64,000 nt of DNA, from positions 85,672 to 149,671 of the forward strand of contig JBDLJH010000004.1 of NCBI GenBank assembly GCA_039714395.1, written 5' to 3'. This stretch comes from JAPHSX01 sp039714395 (GTDB taxonomy: Bacteria; Pseudomonadota; Gammaproteobacteria; Thiohalomonadales; Thiohalomonadaceae). The position numbers were made by a program, and so were the translations under genes. The notes beneath the pieces are model-generated. The model was not told the origin of the DNA, made no database searches, and saw nothing but the letters and a program-made list of their open reading frames with translations. Below, in pieces: positions 16,007 to 24,367 of the stretch. Each line of letters begins with the position of its first letter. Within the stretch, counting starts at the first letter, position 1.

Positions 16007-16791
16007 AATCTCTCTCTCCGCTCATTACGCTGTGCGATCAGCTGTGAAACAGGGAGCAACTTCACCCCCTGTTCCTGAAGTGTCGGTAACAGCTGCTCCA
16101 GTACCCGTAGTGTCTCCGGATAGGGGTGGGCAATAGCCAGTGAGCTACCCACCGCCTTTGCCTGGGCGATGAAGCGGGCAAACTGCTGTCGAATCGACGC
16201 CTCATTTTTCTCATGATCGAGAAACACGTTACGGCGCAGGGTGGGCAGCCGATACTCCAGCGCGACTTTTTGGGCTACCGTCTTATTCGTTGTGGTGCTG
16301 TCGACAAAGAAGAGGTCACCACGATGCTGTAACTCATCCATCAACCAGGCCATCTGTCCGGGGTAGCGGGTAAGCAGGCTACCCATGTGATTATTCACGC
16401 CTCGTGCATGGGGTACCGAAGCCAGGTTGGCGCGCAGGGTCTGCACAAAGGTGTCGCGTGTCATATGCAGAGAGAGACCACCCGGCCCCATTGCCACATC
16501 ATTCATCGCCTGCATCGGCTGATGCAGCATTACCTCTTTACCCTGCCGATGCGCCTGCTCGGCAAAGCGGCGGCTAAAGGTGGTCTGCGGCAGGATAGAG
16601 TAGGTGACATCACCGGGAAGGTTGATAGCACGCAAACCATCCTCTAAGCGATCACCCAGATCATCGATAATCAGACCGGCCATCGGCCTGAGCGATACCC
16701 GTTCCAGCCCCTCGGCCTCCTCAGCCAGTAGCCGCTGAGAAGGCAACAGTAGACAGACAGCTAGTAGTAAGCCACGAGGTGCTGAAGGCAC
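15952..16791 (-). CDS. Divergent polysaccharide deacetylase family protein (YibQ-like)
   Basis: A periplasmic protein of 279 residues with a signal peptide (cleavage after LLA, about 23). It has the divergent polysaccharide deacetylase motifs: MAGLIIDDLGD, LPQTTFSRRFAEQAHRQGKEVMLHQPM, GVNNHMGS, FFVDSTTT and a final IAHPYPETL. The DD and H residues suggest a metal site. The gene lies downstream of envC-ctpA, the usual location for yibQ, and probably acts on the envelope. The unusual feature is a 55-base overlap with the DJ-1 gene. The substrate is unknown. Confidence 0.88.
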   Translation of the reverse strand: MPSAPRGLLLAVCLLLPSQRLLAEEAEGLERVSLRPMAGLIIDDLGDRLEDGLRAINLPGDVTYSILPQTTFSRRFAEQAHRQGKEVMLHQPMQAMNDVAMGPGGLSLHMTRDTFVQTLRANLASVPHARGVNNHMGSLLTRYPGQMAWLMDELQHRGDLFFVDSTTTNKTVAQKVALEYRLPTLRRNVFLDHEKNEASIRQQFARFIAQAKAVGSSLAIAHPYPETLRVLEQLLPTLQEQGVKLLPVSQLIAQRNERRERLWQASLSPSQRDVKSSKQ

Positions 16792-16794
16792 CGC

Positions 16795-18117
16795 CTATTT
16801 TGCCGTCCGTGATTGCAGAATAGTCAGCCCCTTGAGTAGATTCAGAGCCTCGTTGAGAGCGTAGTCACTGCTCGCCAGTGACTCCTCATCATCACTCTTC
16901 TTTTCACTCTCAACTTTCTTTTTGCCGTTACCGTTCTCCAGGTGACCACTCAGATCGGCCTCCTTGAGACGTTTACCGTTGCTCTCTACCTTCTCCACTC
17001 GCAGTGGATCGACCTTAATATCGGGCACAATCCCCTCGGCCTGGATGGAGCGGCCAGCAGGCGTGTAATAGCGGGCGGTGGTGATCTTCACCGCCGACTG
17101 GTTACTCATCGGGAAGATGGTCTGCACCGAGCCTTTGCCGAAACTCTGGCTACCCATGATCACGGCACGTTTATGATCCTGAAGTGCACCGGCAACGATC
17201 TCCGAGGCGGAGGCAGAACCCTCGTTCACCAGCACCACAATTGGGGCACCGCTTAGAATATCATCCGGGGTGGCGTTAAATTTCAACGCTGCATCCTCTG
17301 CACGCCCTTCGGTGTAGACAATCAGGCCCTTCTCCAGGAAGGCATCAGAGACGGCCACCGCCGCCCCCAGCACACCGCCAGGGTTATTACGAAGATCCAG
17401 CACCAGGCCATTTAGCTCACCCTTATGCTCTTTTTTCAGCTCGCGAACCGCCTTTCGCACCTGCTCACCGGTCTTGGTCTGGAAACTGGTGATACGCAGA
17501 TAGCCGAAGCCCTCTTCCAGGGTACGCGACTTCACACTCTTTACCTTAATGATGGCGCGGGTAATCGTAACCGTCAGTGGGGCGTCCTCGCCCTTGCGTA
17601 CCACGGTAAGCACAATATCGGTACCCGGCTTACCACGCATCAGTTTGACCGCGTCGTTCAGACTCATCCCCTTCACCGGGGTATCATCGAGACGAATGAT
17701 GAGATCGCCGGACTTCATCCCGGCACGCTGCGCGGGGGTATCGTCAATCGGCGTTACCACCTTAACGAAACCATCCTCCATACTCACCTCGATACCCAGG
17801 CCACCAAACTGACCGGTGGTACCAACCTGCAACTCCTTGAACTCTTCCTTATCAAGGTAGGCGGAGTGGGGGTCGAGTCCGGAGAGCATGCCACGGATCG
17901 CACCTTCCAGCAGCTTCTTATCCTCAACATCTTCGACATAGTCCTGCTTAACCTTGCCGAACACCTCGCTAAAGGTGCGCAGATCGTCCAGCGGCAGGCT
18001 GGCAGCGGCGTAATTGACGGTATCGCGCTCAGCAAGAACGCTGGTGCCCACCCCAAGGGTGACACCGAAGACAACGCCTACAGCGAGAACCAGAGAATAA
18101 CCTAGTGATGACTTCAT
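16795..18117 (-). CDS. ctpA: S41 carboxyl-terminal processing protease
   Basis: A periplasmic serine protease of 440 residues. It has an N-terminal signal or anchor (about 5-29), a PDZ domain (about 95-175; GGLGIEVSMEDGFVKVV, GDLIIRLDD) and an S41 catalytic core with Ser in NEGSASASEIVAG and the paired Lys in SFGKGSVQ. A charged Lys/Glu/Ser-rich C-terminal segment follows. Such proteases trim or degrade envelope proteins and regulate murein hydrolases. It lies between envC and the deacetylase gene, a common arrangement. The start at 18117 gives the expected signal peptide. Confidence 0.93.
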   Translation of the reverse strand: MKSSLGYSLVLAVGVVFGVTLGVGTSVLAERDTVNYAAASLPLDDLRTFSEVFGKVKQDYVEDVEDKKLLEGAIRGMLSGLDPHSAYLDKEEFKELQVGTTGQFGGLGIEVSMEDGFVKVVTPIDDTPAQRAGMKSGDLIIRLDDTPVKGMSLNDAVKLMRGKPGTDIVLTVVRKGEDAPLTVTITRAIIKVKSVKSRTLEEGFGYLRITSFQTKTGEQVRKAVRELKKEHKGELNGLVLDLRNNPGGVLGAAVAVSDAFLEKGLIVYTEGRAEDAALKFNATPDDILSGAPIVVLVNEGSASASEIVAGALQDHKRAVIMGSQSFGKGSVQTIFPMSNQSAVKITTARYYTPAGRSIQAEGIVPDIKVDPLRVEKVESNGKRLKEADLSGHLENGNGKKKVESEKKSDDEESLASSDYALNEALNLLKGLTILQSRTAK

Positions 18118-18235
18118 ATTTGCTCCTGGGACAAATTGCCGTTTCCCTTCCTGACCGGTGTCCCTTTCTATTCAATGCGGTCGCGGGTGTTAATGCGATA
18201 GTACTGTAAACGCTCGAATTACCAAACCACTGATT

Positions 18236-19396
18236 TTATCGACGGCACCAGCGAACCGGATCGGTAGGCTTACCATCCTTACGGATCTCAAAATATAGAG
18301 CACTCTTATCCGTACCACCACTATTACCGACAGCGGCAATGGCATCGCCCTTTTCCACCCAGTCGCCCACCTCATGATAGAGGCTCTGGTTATGACCATA
18401 GAGGCTCATGTAACCGTCTCCATGGTCGATGATCATTAACAGGCCATAACCGCGCAACCAGTCGGAAAAGGCAACCCGGCCATAGGAGACAGCGCGAACT
18501 TCCTGCCCCTCCTTACCGGAAATCAACACCCCCTGCCAACGCAGCTTACCCAGCTTACGCGGTGCACCATAAGCGACGAGTCGTGAACCACGGGTGGGCC
18601 ACTTGAGCTTGCCCTTAAGGCGGGCGAAGGGCTTATGATCACCGGGCTCAGCAGGGATGTCCTCCAATGCCTTTGTTAGAGCCTTGAGCAGGGATTTAAG
18701 TTCACGTTCATCGGCCATCAAGCCGTTTAACTGTTGATCCTTACTGCTGATCTCCGACTTAAGGCGTGCCACTACCCCTTTGCGCTCCTTGCGCGAGGCC
18801 TCCATCTGGCTCCTCTCCTGCTCGCGTTGCTTACGTAGTTTACGTAACCGCTCGCCTTCAGCGTTCAACTCGAGACGAACCTGTTCCAACTCATCAATGG
18901 TGGTTTTGAGATGCTCTATTCGGCTGCTGCGCGCCTTATTCAGATAGTCATAATAGGTGAGGGTACGACCCACTGCGGAGGGATCTTCCTGGTTGAGAAG
19001 GATCTTGAAGTACTCCTGGCGTCCCATGGCATAGGCCGCGCGGATCTGCCCGCCAAGATAGCGACGCTGCTCGGCAATGGATGCCTGCAACTCACCACGG
19101 CGCCGCTTCAGTTTGGCCAGCTTCTTCTCCTGATCACGGAGCTGCCGTTTGAGTTTCTTGATACTACGGCCACTTCGGCCTATGCGCCGCTCAACCCGAC
19201 GCAGTTCGGTGATCAGACCATCGTAACGGCCACGATCAGCACTGAGTTCACCCTGCAGATTGGCAATACGCGCACGCAAGCGCTCCAGTTCAGCATGACG
19301 TGACTGCATGGCAGTGGCCGCCAGCAGCGGTTCGGCCAGGCAGAGTAACAATAGCGGAACCAGGGCGTGTCGCCATTGACGCAACGCCCAACTCAC
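18236..19396 (-). CDS. envC: Murein hydrolase activator EnvC (degenerate M23 domain)
   Basis: 386 residues: signal peptide (cleavage after LLAA, about 27), a long coiled coil (about 30-245, rich in Glu, Arg, Lys and Leu) and a C-terminal LytM/M23 domain (about 265-386). Of the zinc ligands only YGHNQ is obvious; the HxH position reads YFEIR, so the domain is degenerate, as in EnvC. EnvC activates amidases AmiA/AmiB at the division septum under FtsEX control. It sits 3 bases downstream of gpmI and upstream of ctpA, the standard gpmI-envC-ctpA order. Confidence 0.92.
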   Translation of the reverse strand: MSWALRQWRHALVPLLLLCLAEPLLAATAMQSRHAELERLRARIANLQGELSADRGRYDGLITELRRVERRIGRSGRSIKKLKRQLRDQEKKLAKLKRRRGELQASIAEQRRYLGGQIRAAYAMGRQEYFKILLNQEDPSAVGRTLTYYDYLNKARSSRIEHLKTTIDELEQVRLELNAEGERLRKLRKQREQERSQMEASRKERKGVVARLKSEISSKDQQLNGLMADERELKSLLKALTKALEDIPAEPGDHKPFARLKGKLKWPTRGSRLVAYGAPRKLGKLRWQGVLISGKEGQEVRAVSYGRVAFSDWLRGYGLLMIIDHGDGYMSLYGHNQSLYHEVGDWVEKGDAIAAVGNSGGTDKSALYFEIRKDGKPTDPVRWCRR

Positions 19397-19399
19397 CTG

Positions 19400-20968
19400 C
19401 TACCCCTCTGCCTCTGAGGGGTAATCAACCATGGTATGGCCATTCATCTCCACCGGCTTCTCCAGCCCCAGAAGGAACAACATGGTGGGGGCAACATCTG
19501 CGAGCGTACCCGACTCGGCAATCGCTATCTCCTGCTTACCGACATAAATAAAGGGTACCGGATTAGAGGTGTGGGCGGTGTGGGCCTGGCCGGTATTCTC
19601 ACCTCTCATCTGCTCGGCATTACCGTGGTCAGCGGTGATCAGCATCTCACCATCCATCTTCTCCACCGCGGCCACTACCCGGCCAACACACTCATCCAGC
19701 GCCTCAAGCGCCGCCACCGTCGCATCAAAGTTACCGGTGTGACCCACCATATCGGGATTAGCATAGTTGCAGATGATGACGTCGTACTTACCGCCCTCGA
19801 TCGCCTCCACCAGCTGCTCCGTCAGCTGCGGTGCATTCATCTGCGGCTGTATATCATAGGTGGCAACCTGTGGTGAGGGGATAAGGAGACGATCCTCCCA
19901 TTCGAAAGGCTCTTCGCGCCCGCCATTAAAGAAAAAGGTAACGTGGGCGTATTTCTCAGTCTCGGCAATGCGCAACTGACGCAGCCCCAGTTTAGAGATG
20001 TACTCACCAAAGACATTAACCAGCCTCTCCGGCGGGAAGGCGACGGGCACCGTGTAGTCAGCGCTGTACTCCGTAAGACTGGCAAACATCCCCAGCTCAG
20101 GCTTGTTGCTACGCTCAAAGGCGTCAAAATCGGCCTCGACAAAGGGGCGGGTGATCTGGCGGGCACGATCTGAGCGATAGTTCATGAAGATCACCACATC
20201 GCCATCTTTCACACAGCCCTTTTCGGCCCCCTCGGGTTGAATCGAGGTCGCCTGTACAAACTCATCGGTCTCGCCCCGCTCATAGGCCAGCTCCAGCGCG
20301 CTCATCGCATCGGGGGCAACATACTCCGTTCCACAACCGGTAATCAGATCATAGGCGGCCTGAATCCGCGGCCAACGATGGTCACGGTCCATAGCGTAAT
20401 AGCGGCCAATGATCGAGGCGACGCGCCCCTTGCCCAGCTCTTCAAAAACCGCCTGCATCGCACTGATCGACTCCGTGGCGCTCTTTGGCGGGGTATCACG
20501 ACCGTCGAGAAAGGCGTGCAGATAAACATCCTCCACACCACGCTCCACCGCCAGTTTTGCCATGGCGTGGATGTGCTCCTCATGGCTATGCACCCCACCG
20601 GGGGAGAGCAGGCCGAGAATATGCACCGCCTTGCCCGTATTCTTGGCCTTGTCTACCGCCTCGGTAAGGGTGGCGTTGGTAAAGAAGGAACCGGTCTTGA
20701 TGGCACGACTAACGCGAGTGAACTCCTGATAGACCACGCGCCCGGCGCCGAGGTTAAGGTGGCCCACCTCTGAGTTACCCATCTGCCCGCCCGGGAGCCC
20801 AACCTCGGCCCCGGAACAGCGCACAAAGGCATGTGGGCGCTCACTCCACAACTTATCCCATACCGGGGTATTGGCCGCGCGAATGGCATTGTAATCAGTC
20901 TTTTCGGAGTAACCCCAACCGTCCAGAATCGCAAGAACGAGGGGGAGGTGACGCTCAACAGAGGGCAT
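19400..20968 (-). CDS. gpmI: 2,3-bisphosphoglycerate-independent phosphoglycerate mutase
   Basis: A manganese-dependent enzyme interconverting 3- and 2-phosphoglycerate in glycolysis and gluconeogenesis. At 522 residues it is slightly longer than usual. The first metal ligand is in LAILDGWGYS, the catalytic Ser66 is in GQMGNSEVGHLN, and further motifs are HAFLDGRDTPP, GRYYAMDRD, MNYRSDRARQ, NYANPDMVGHTG and ITADHGNAEQM. All catalytic elements look intact. It is the first gene of the minus-strand run gpmI-envC-ctpA-deacetylase-DJ-1, divergent from arsR. Confidence 0.97.
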   Translation of the reverse strand: MPSVERHLPLVLAILDGWGYSEKTDYNAIRAANTPVWDKLWSERPHAFVRCSGAEVGLPGGQMGNSEVGHLNLGAGRVVYQEFTRVSRAIKTGSFFTNATLTEAVDKAKNTGKAVHILGLLSPGGVHSHEEHIHAMAKLAVERGVEDVYLHAFLDGRDTPPKSATESISAMQAVFEELGKGRVASIIGRYYAMDRDHRWPRIQAAYDLITGCGTEYVAPDAMSALELAYERGETDEFVQATSIQPEGAEKGCVKDGDVVIFMNYRSDRARQITRPFVEADFDAFERSNKPELGMFASLTEYSADYTVPVAFPPERLVNVFGEYISKLGLRQLRIAETEKYAHVTFFFNGGREEPFEWEDRLLIPSPQVATYDIQPQMNAPQLTEQLVEAIEGGKYDVIICNYANPDMVGHTGNFDATVAALEALDECVGRVVAAVEKMDGEMLITADHGNAEQMRGENTGQAHTAHTSNPVPFIYVGKQEIAIAESGTLADVAPTMLFLLGLEKPVEMNGHTMVDYPSEAEG

Positions 20969-21070
20969 ATCGTATGAACCGGTCCAATTTTGTTAAAAAT
21001 ACAACTAACAGCAGTTTAGTTTGTACGCGCCACCAATACCATTAACAACGCCTTTATGTAGAAAATTACC

Positions 21071-21098
21071 TTATTCAAAATTTACCTTATTAGAATAA
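21071..21098. promoter_or_regulatory. Candidate ArsR-family operator (imperfect dyad)
   Basis: TTATTC and GAATAA arms (eight of nine positions matching when extended) with an AT-rich centre, just upstream of the -35 position of the arsR promoter. ArsR-family operators are typically AT-rich dyads at this place, so autoregulation is plausible. The SqrR-type ATTC-N8-GAAT spacing is not met: here 16 bases separate ATTC and GAAT. Confidence 0.4.
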
Positions 21099-21100
21099 AC

Positions 21101-21129
21101 TCTTTTCAAACGTGAGTTTATTGTATAAT
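21101..21129 (+). promoter_or_regulatory. Sigma-70 promoter of the arsR operon
   Basis: A consensus -10 TATAAT at 21124-21129, 69 bases before the arsR start. The -35 element is weak (a T-rich TCTTTT at 17 bases spacing). It probably drives arsR and the five downstream genes. Confidence 0.55.
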
Positions 21130-21197
21130 GTTTTGCTGATATTGGCAGCACATGCCTACGCACTGTTACTTTTGACCACTGCACTCTGGATTATAAA

Positions 21198-21515
21198 ATG
21201 ATGGATCAAGATACTATCGGTTTAATTACTCGCGACGAAGACATCGAGCGCGCTTCCCGTTCGCTGAAGGCTATGTCACATCCATTACGTCTGAAAATCC
21301 TCTGCACCCTGGGAGACCAGGAGGTAAGCGTACAGGATATTGTGGAACGCGTCGGTACCTCGCAGAGCAATATCTCACAGCACCTGGCTATCCTGCGCGA
21401 CAAGGGGATCCTCTCCTCACGCAAGGATGCCAACCGCGTGTTCTACAAGGTAGTTGATAGCCGCACCCTTCAACTAATAAGCATGATGCGCAACGTCTTC
21501 TGCAGCATGGACTAA
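21198..21515 (+). CDS. ArsR-family regulator with SqrR/BigR-like cysteine pair
   Basis: A 105-residue winged-helix repressor: SHPLRLKILCTLGDQEVSVQDIV, recognition helix SQSNISQHLAILRDKGIL and a wing SRKDANRVFYKV. No ELCVCDL-type arsenic site is present. It has exactly two cysteines, C36 and C102, 66 residues apart and at the same structural places as the persulfide-sensing pairs I recall for SqrR (C41/C107) and BigR (C42/C108). The next gene is a membrane rhodanese, followed by glutaredoxin and thioredoxin, which fits a sulfide, persulfide or redox response. Function as a persulfide sensor is inference. Confidence 0.85.
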   Translation: MMDQDTIGLITRDEDIERASRSLKAMSHPLRLKILCTLGDQEVSVQDIVERVGTSQSNISQHLAILRDKGILSSRKDANRVFYKVVDSRTLQLISMMRNVFCSMD

Positions 21516-21573
21516 AATAACACCCTGTCGCTGCCTGGCAGCGGCACCTACCACTTAAGCACACAGGCACTAC

Positions 21574-22026
21574 ATGTCACAGTACCTAGAATTCGCCACT
21601 GCCCACTGGGATCTCTTTGCCGCCCTGGCAATCATCCTCGCTATGTTAATGGGTAACACCCTCGGTAGCCGCCTGCGTGGCTATAAACCCATAGAACCTA
21701 CAGATGCCGTTCGTATTATCAATCACGACAACGCCACAATACTCGATGTGCGTGAAGACAAGGAGGTCGCCGAGGGGCTGATCCTCGATTCCGTCCATAT
21801 TCCGCTGGGAAAACTGGCTGATCGACTCGATGAACTTGCAAATCTTCGTGAAAAGCCGATTATAGTGAGCTGCCGCAGCGGTCACCGCTCGGCCACAGCC
21901 TGTGCCAGACTGCGCAAAGAGGGATTCGAAACCGTCTATAACCTCAAGGGCGGAGTACTGGCCTGGCAAAACGCCGGCCTGCCACTACAGAAAAAGAAGC
22001 GGGCCAAGGGTAAGAAAAACAAATAG
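21574..22026 (+). CDS. Membrane-anchored rhodanese-like protein (YibN-like)
   Basis: 150 residues with one N-terminal membrane segment (about 12-30) and a rhodanese domain (about 40-135). The active-site loop is CRSGHRS with Cys in VSCRSGHRSA; DVREDKEVAEG and NLKGGVLAWQNAGLP are the usual flanking motifs. The basic tail is Lys-rich. Rhodaneses carry persulfide sulfur. The position beside grxC and secB is the yibN-grxC-secB order of enterobacteria, while the upstream ArsR regulator adds a possible sulfur-responsive control. Confidence 0.92.
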   Translation: MSQYLEFATAHWDLFAALAIILAMLMGNTLGSRLRGYKPIEPTDAVRIINHDNATILDVREDKEVAEGLILDSVHIPLGKLADRLDELANLREKPIIVSCRSGHRSATACARLRKEGFETVYNLKGGVLAWQNAGLPLQKKKRAKGKKNK

Positions 22027-22037
22027 GTTCTATTGCT

Positions 22038-22298
22038 ATGCCAAATGTCGTCATCTACACCACCGAACATTGTCCCTACTGCGTTCGCGCTCGTATGCTG
22101 CTCGATAAGAAGCAGGTAAAATACACCGATATCCGTATCGATGCCGAGCCGGAAAGGCGTGATGAAATGATTGCTCGCGCCAATGGCGGCTCTTCAGTGC
22201 CACAAATCTTTATCGACGATTTTCACGTCGGCGGCTTTGACGACATGGCCGAACTGGACGTTCTTGACGAGCTGGATGGACACCTCGGTCTAAGCTGA
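22038..22298 (+). CDS. grxC: Glutaredoxin 3
   Basis: An 86-residue glutathione-dependent disulfide reductase. It has the dithiol active site CPYC near the N-terminus (TTEHCPYCVRAR), the cis-Pro loop SSVPQIFID and the glutathione-binding HVGGFDDM. It lies 11 bases after the rhodanese gene and 14 bases before the thioredoxin gene, within the same operon. Confidence 0.95.
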   Translation: MPNVVIYTTEHCPYCVRARMLLDKKQVKYTDIRIDAEPERRDEMIARANGGSSVPQIFIDDFHVGGFDDMAELDVLDELDGHLGLS

Positions 22299-22312
22299 TC
22301 TCCTGCCGTAAC

Positions 22313-22747
22313 ATGAGCAATCCCCTGCACATCGTCTGTCCCCAATGTAACGGCATAAACCGGCTGCCGGCTGAAAAGCTCATGGCAGGTGGCCGTTGCG
22401 GCAAGTGCAAGTCAGCGCTATTCGATGGTCAGCCGGTAGAGTTGACCCAGGCCAGCTTTAACACCCATATTCAGCGCAACGACATCCCGGTACTGGTCGA
22501 CTTCTGGGCCCCCTGGTGCGGCCCCTGCAAGTCAATGGCTCCGGTATTTACTCAGGCAGCAGCGCAACTACAACCTCAGGTACGCCTTGCCAAGGTCAAC
22601 ACCGAAGCCGAGCAGGGGCTGGCCGGACAGTACAACATCCGCAGCATTCCCACCCTGGCCCTGTTCAAGGGGGGGCACGAAATAGACCGGCTTGCGGGGG
22701 CTCTGGACTTGCATAACCTCATCGCCTGGACTCGACAGCACCTCTAA
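22313..22747 (+). CDS. trxC: Thioredoxin 2 with N-terminal zinc finger
   Basis: 144 residues. The N-terminal zinc-binding module has the pairs CPQC and CGKC (HIVCPQCNGINRLP, GGRCGKCKSAL), and the thioredoxin domain has the active site WCGPC in FWAPWCGPCKSMAP and the cis-Pro motif RSIPTLALF. Trx2 reduces protein disulfides in the cytoplasm and is often linked to oxidative-stress regulons. It is the fourth gene of the arsR-led operon. Confidence 0.94.
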   Translation: MSNPLHIVCPQCNGINRLPAEKLMAGGRCGKCKSALFDGQPVELTQASFNTHIQRNDIPVLVDFWAPWCGPCKSMAPVFTQAAAQLQPQVRLAKVNTEAEQGLAGQYNIRSIPTLALFKGGHEIDRLAGALDLHNLIAWTRQHL

Positions 22748-22803
22748 GCACCCACATTAATAAATTGAGCTGCCACGGCAGCTACGTAACGAAAGGAAAG
22801 AAC

Positions 22804-23286
22804 ATGGCCGAGAACACCAACACCGAGCAGAACGGTCCGCAGTTTGTACTGCAGCGCGTCTATACCAAGGATATATCCTTTGAGACCCCCAACTCTCCAG
22901 CCATCTTCACCGAAAAGTGGGAGCCCAGCGTCAATATCGACATCAACTCCGCCAGCAAGCCGCTACAAGAGGGGCTGTTCGAGGTAGTACTGTCGATCAC
23001 CGTTACCACCAAGGTAGGCGAAAAAGTGGCCTACCTGGCCGAGGCACAGCAGGCCGGAATTTTTGTCATTGCCGGCTTTAACGAGCAGGAGATGGGCAGC
23101 TTGATTAATAGCCACTGCCCCAACATGCTCTTCCCCTACGTCCGTGAAGTTATCTCGGACCTGGTCAACAAGGGAAGCTTCCCGCAAATGCTGTTGGCAC
23201 CGATCAACTTTGATGCCCTCTATGCACAGCATCTGCAACAGCAGGCGGCACAACAGGAATCCGCTGAGGAGAAGCCGGTCCACTAG
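22804..23286 (+). CDS. secB: Protein-export chaperone SecB
   Basis: SecB keeps preproteins unfolded and hands them to SecA. From the ATG at 22804, which has the ribosome site AAAGGAAAG, the protein has 160 residues. It shows the family core FVLQRVYTKDISFETPNSP, the strand AYLAEAQQAGIF, and the conserved LFPYVREVISDLVNKGSFPQMLLAPINFDALY. The frame is open 13 codons further upstream, but that segment has no family counterpart. It sits in the canonical grx-secB-gpsA neighbourhood. Confidence 0.96.
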   Translation: MAENTNTEQNGPQFVLQRVYTKDISFETPNSPAIFTEKWEPSVNIDINSASKPLQEGLFEVVLSITVTTKVGEKVAYLAEAQQAGIFVIAGFNEQEMGSLINSHCPNMLFPYVREVISDLVNKGSFPQMLLAPINFDALYAQHLQQQAAQQESAEEKPVH

Positions 23287-23296
23287 GCCGCCCTCC

Positions 23297-24319
23297 ATGA
23301 GCCACTCCTGCGACTCAACTATCGCCGTACTCGGTGCCGGCTCCTGGGGCACCGCACTGGCAATACAGCTAGCCCGCAACGGCACCACAACGCTGTTGTG
23401 GGGGCGTGACGGCGAGGCGATGGCGCAGATGGCGGTCGAGCAGCGTAACAGCCGTTACCTTCCGGAGAGCCCCTTTCCTGAACTGCTAACCCCCAGCGCC
23501 GACCTGGCTGCAACACTGAAACTATGTGATCACGTGCTACTGGCCGTCCCCAGCCATGTTCTTCGCGATACCCTCAAATCCATTGCACCGCACCTCAAGC
23601 CGGGCGGTCACCTGGCCTGGGCAACCAAGGGGCTAGAGCCAGGCAGTCATAAACTACTGCATCTGGTGATAGCCGAGGAGCTGGGTGATGAGCAATCCTG
23701 CGCGGTGATCTCCGGCCCCACATTCGCCACCGAGGTGGCCAATGGCCTGCCCACAGCCGTTACCGTTGCCGCCAATAATAGTGCCGCCGCTGAACTCTTT
23801 GCCCAGTGTCTCCACGGCGAGGCCTTCCGCGCCTACACTAGCCCGGATGTAACCGGTGTCGAAATCGGCGGTGCCTGTAAAAATGTGCTGGCTATTGCCG
23901 CTGGCATCGCCGACGGCCTGGGTTTTGGTGCCAATACCCGTGCCGCCCTTATCACCCGCGGCCTGGCCGAAATGATGCGTCTCGGCATAAAAATGGGCGG
24001 ACAGTCAGAGACCTTTATGGGGCTGGCCGGACTGGGCGATCTGGTACTTACCTGCACCGACGATCAGTCACGTAATCGTCGTGTCGGCCTGGCTCTGGGA
24101 CGTGGGGAGAAACTCGAAGATGCGATCGCCACCATCGGCCAGGCCGTGGAAGGCGTAAAGAGTGCCCCGGAAGTCTACGGACTAGCACTCGAGCAGGGGG
24201 TAGAGATGCCGATCAGCGAGCAGGTCTACCGCGTGCTCTACGAAGGGAAAGCACCGCAACAGGCGGTCGAAGCCCTGTTGGGACGTGAGCAGAAGGCGGA
24301 GAACGATATTAGTCGTTAG
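23297..24319 (+). CDS. gpsA: NAD(P)+-dependent glycerol-3-phosphate dehydrogenase
   Basis: GpsA reduces dihydroxyacetone phosphate to sn-glycerol-3-phosphate for phospholipid synthesis. The 340 residues from the ATG at 23297 start with the Rossmann motif VLGAGSWGTALA, followed by the NSRYLPE region, WATKGLEPG, ISGPTFATEVANGLPTAV, the catalytic-Lys segment GGACKNVLAIAAGIADG, and GLGDLVLTCTDDQSRNR. An upstream in-frame extension overlaps secB and is rejected. The last codons (AGT CGT TAG) start the area of the heptamer repeat described separately. It probably ends the arsR operon. Confidence 0.96.
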   Translation: MSHSCDSTIAVLGAGSWGTALAIQLARNGTTTLLWGRDGEAMAQMAVEQRNSRYLPESPFPELLTPSADLAATLKLCDHVLLAVPSHVLRDTLKSIAPHLKPGGHLAWATKGLEPGSHKLLHLVIAEELGDEQSCAVISGPTFATEVANGLPTAVTVAANNSAAAELFAQCLHGEAFRAYTSPDVTGVEIGGACKNVLAIAAGIADGLGFGANTRAALITRGLAEMMRLGIKMGGQSETFMGLAGLGDLVLTCTDDQSRNRRVGLALGRGEKLEDAIATIGQAVEGVKSAPEVYGLALEQGVEMPISEQVYRVLYEGKAPQQAVEALLGREQKAENDISR

Positions 24320-24339
24320 TCGCAGAGTATTGTCTGATT

Positions 24340-24367
24340 AAAGACTTATGACTAGAGACTAGCGACT
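24340..24367 (-). repeat. Heptanucleotide repeat array, four units (AGTCNNN)
   Basis: Read on the minus strand this is AGTCGCT, AGTCTCT, AGTCATA, AGTCTTT in perfect seven-base register. It spans the 3' end of trmL, whose stop codon lies in the first unit, and the gap to gpsA. Related arrays occur at 39912-39932 and 43102-43129. Confidence 0.65.

Noticed and set aside
18236..18640. Loss of zinc ligands in the M23 domain of EnvC as evidence of inactivation
   Set aside because: Degenerate LytM domains are normal for EnvC, which acts as an amidase activator.
21071..21098. SqrR consensus operator ATTC-N8-GAAT
   Set aside because: Half-sites are present but 16 bases apart; reported only as a generic dyad.
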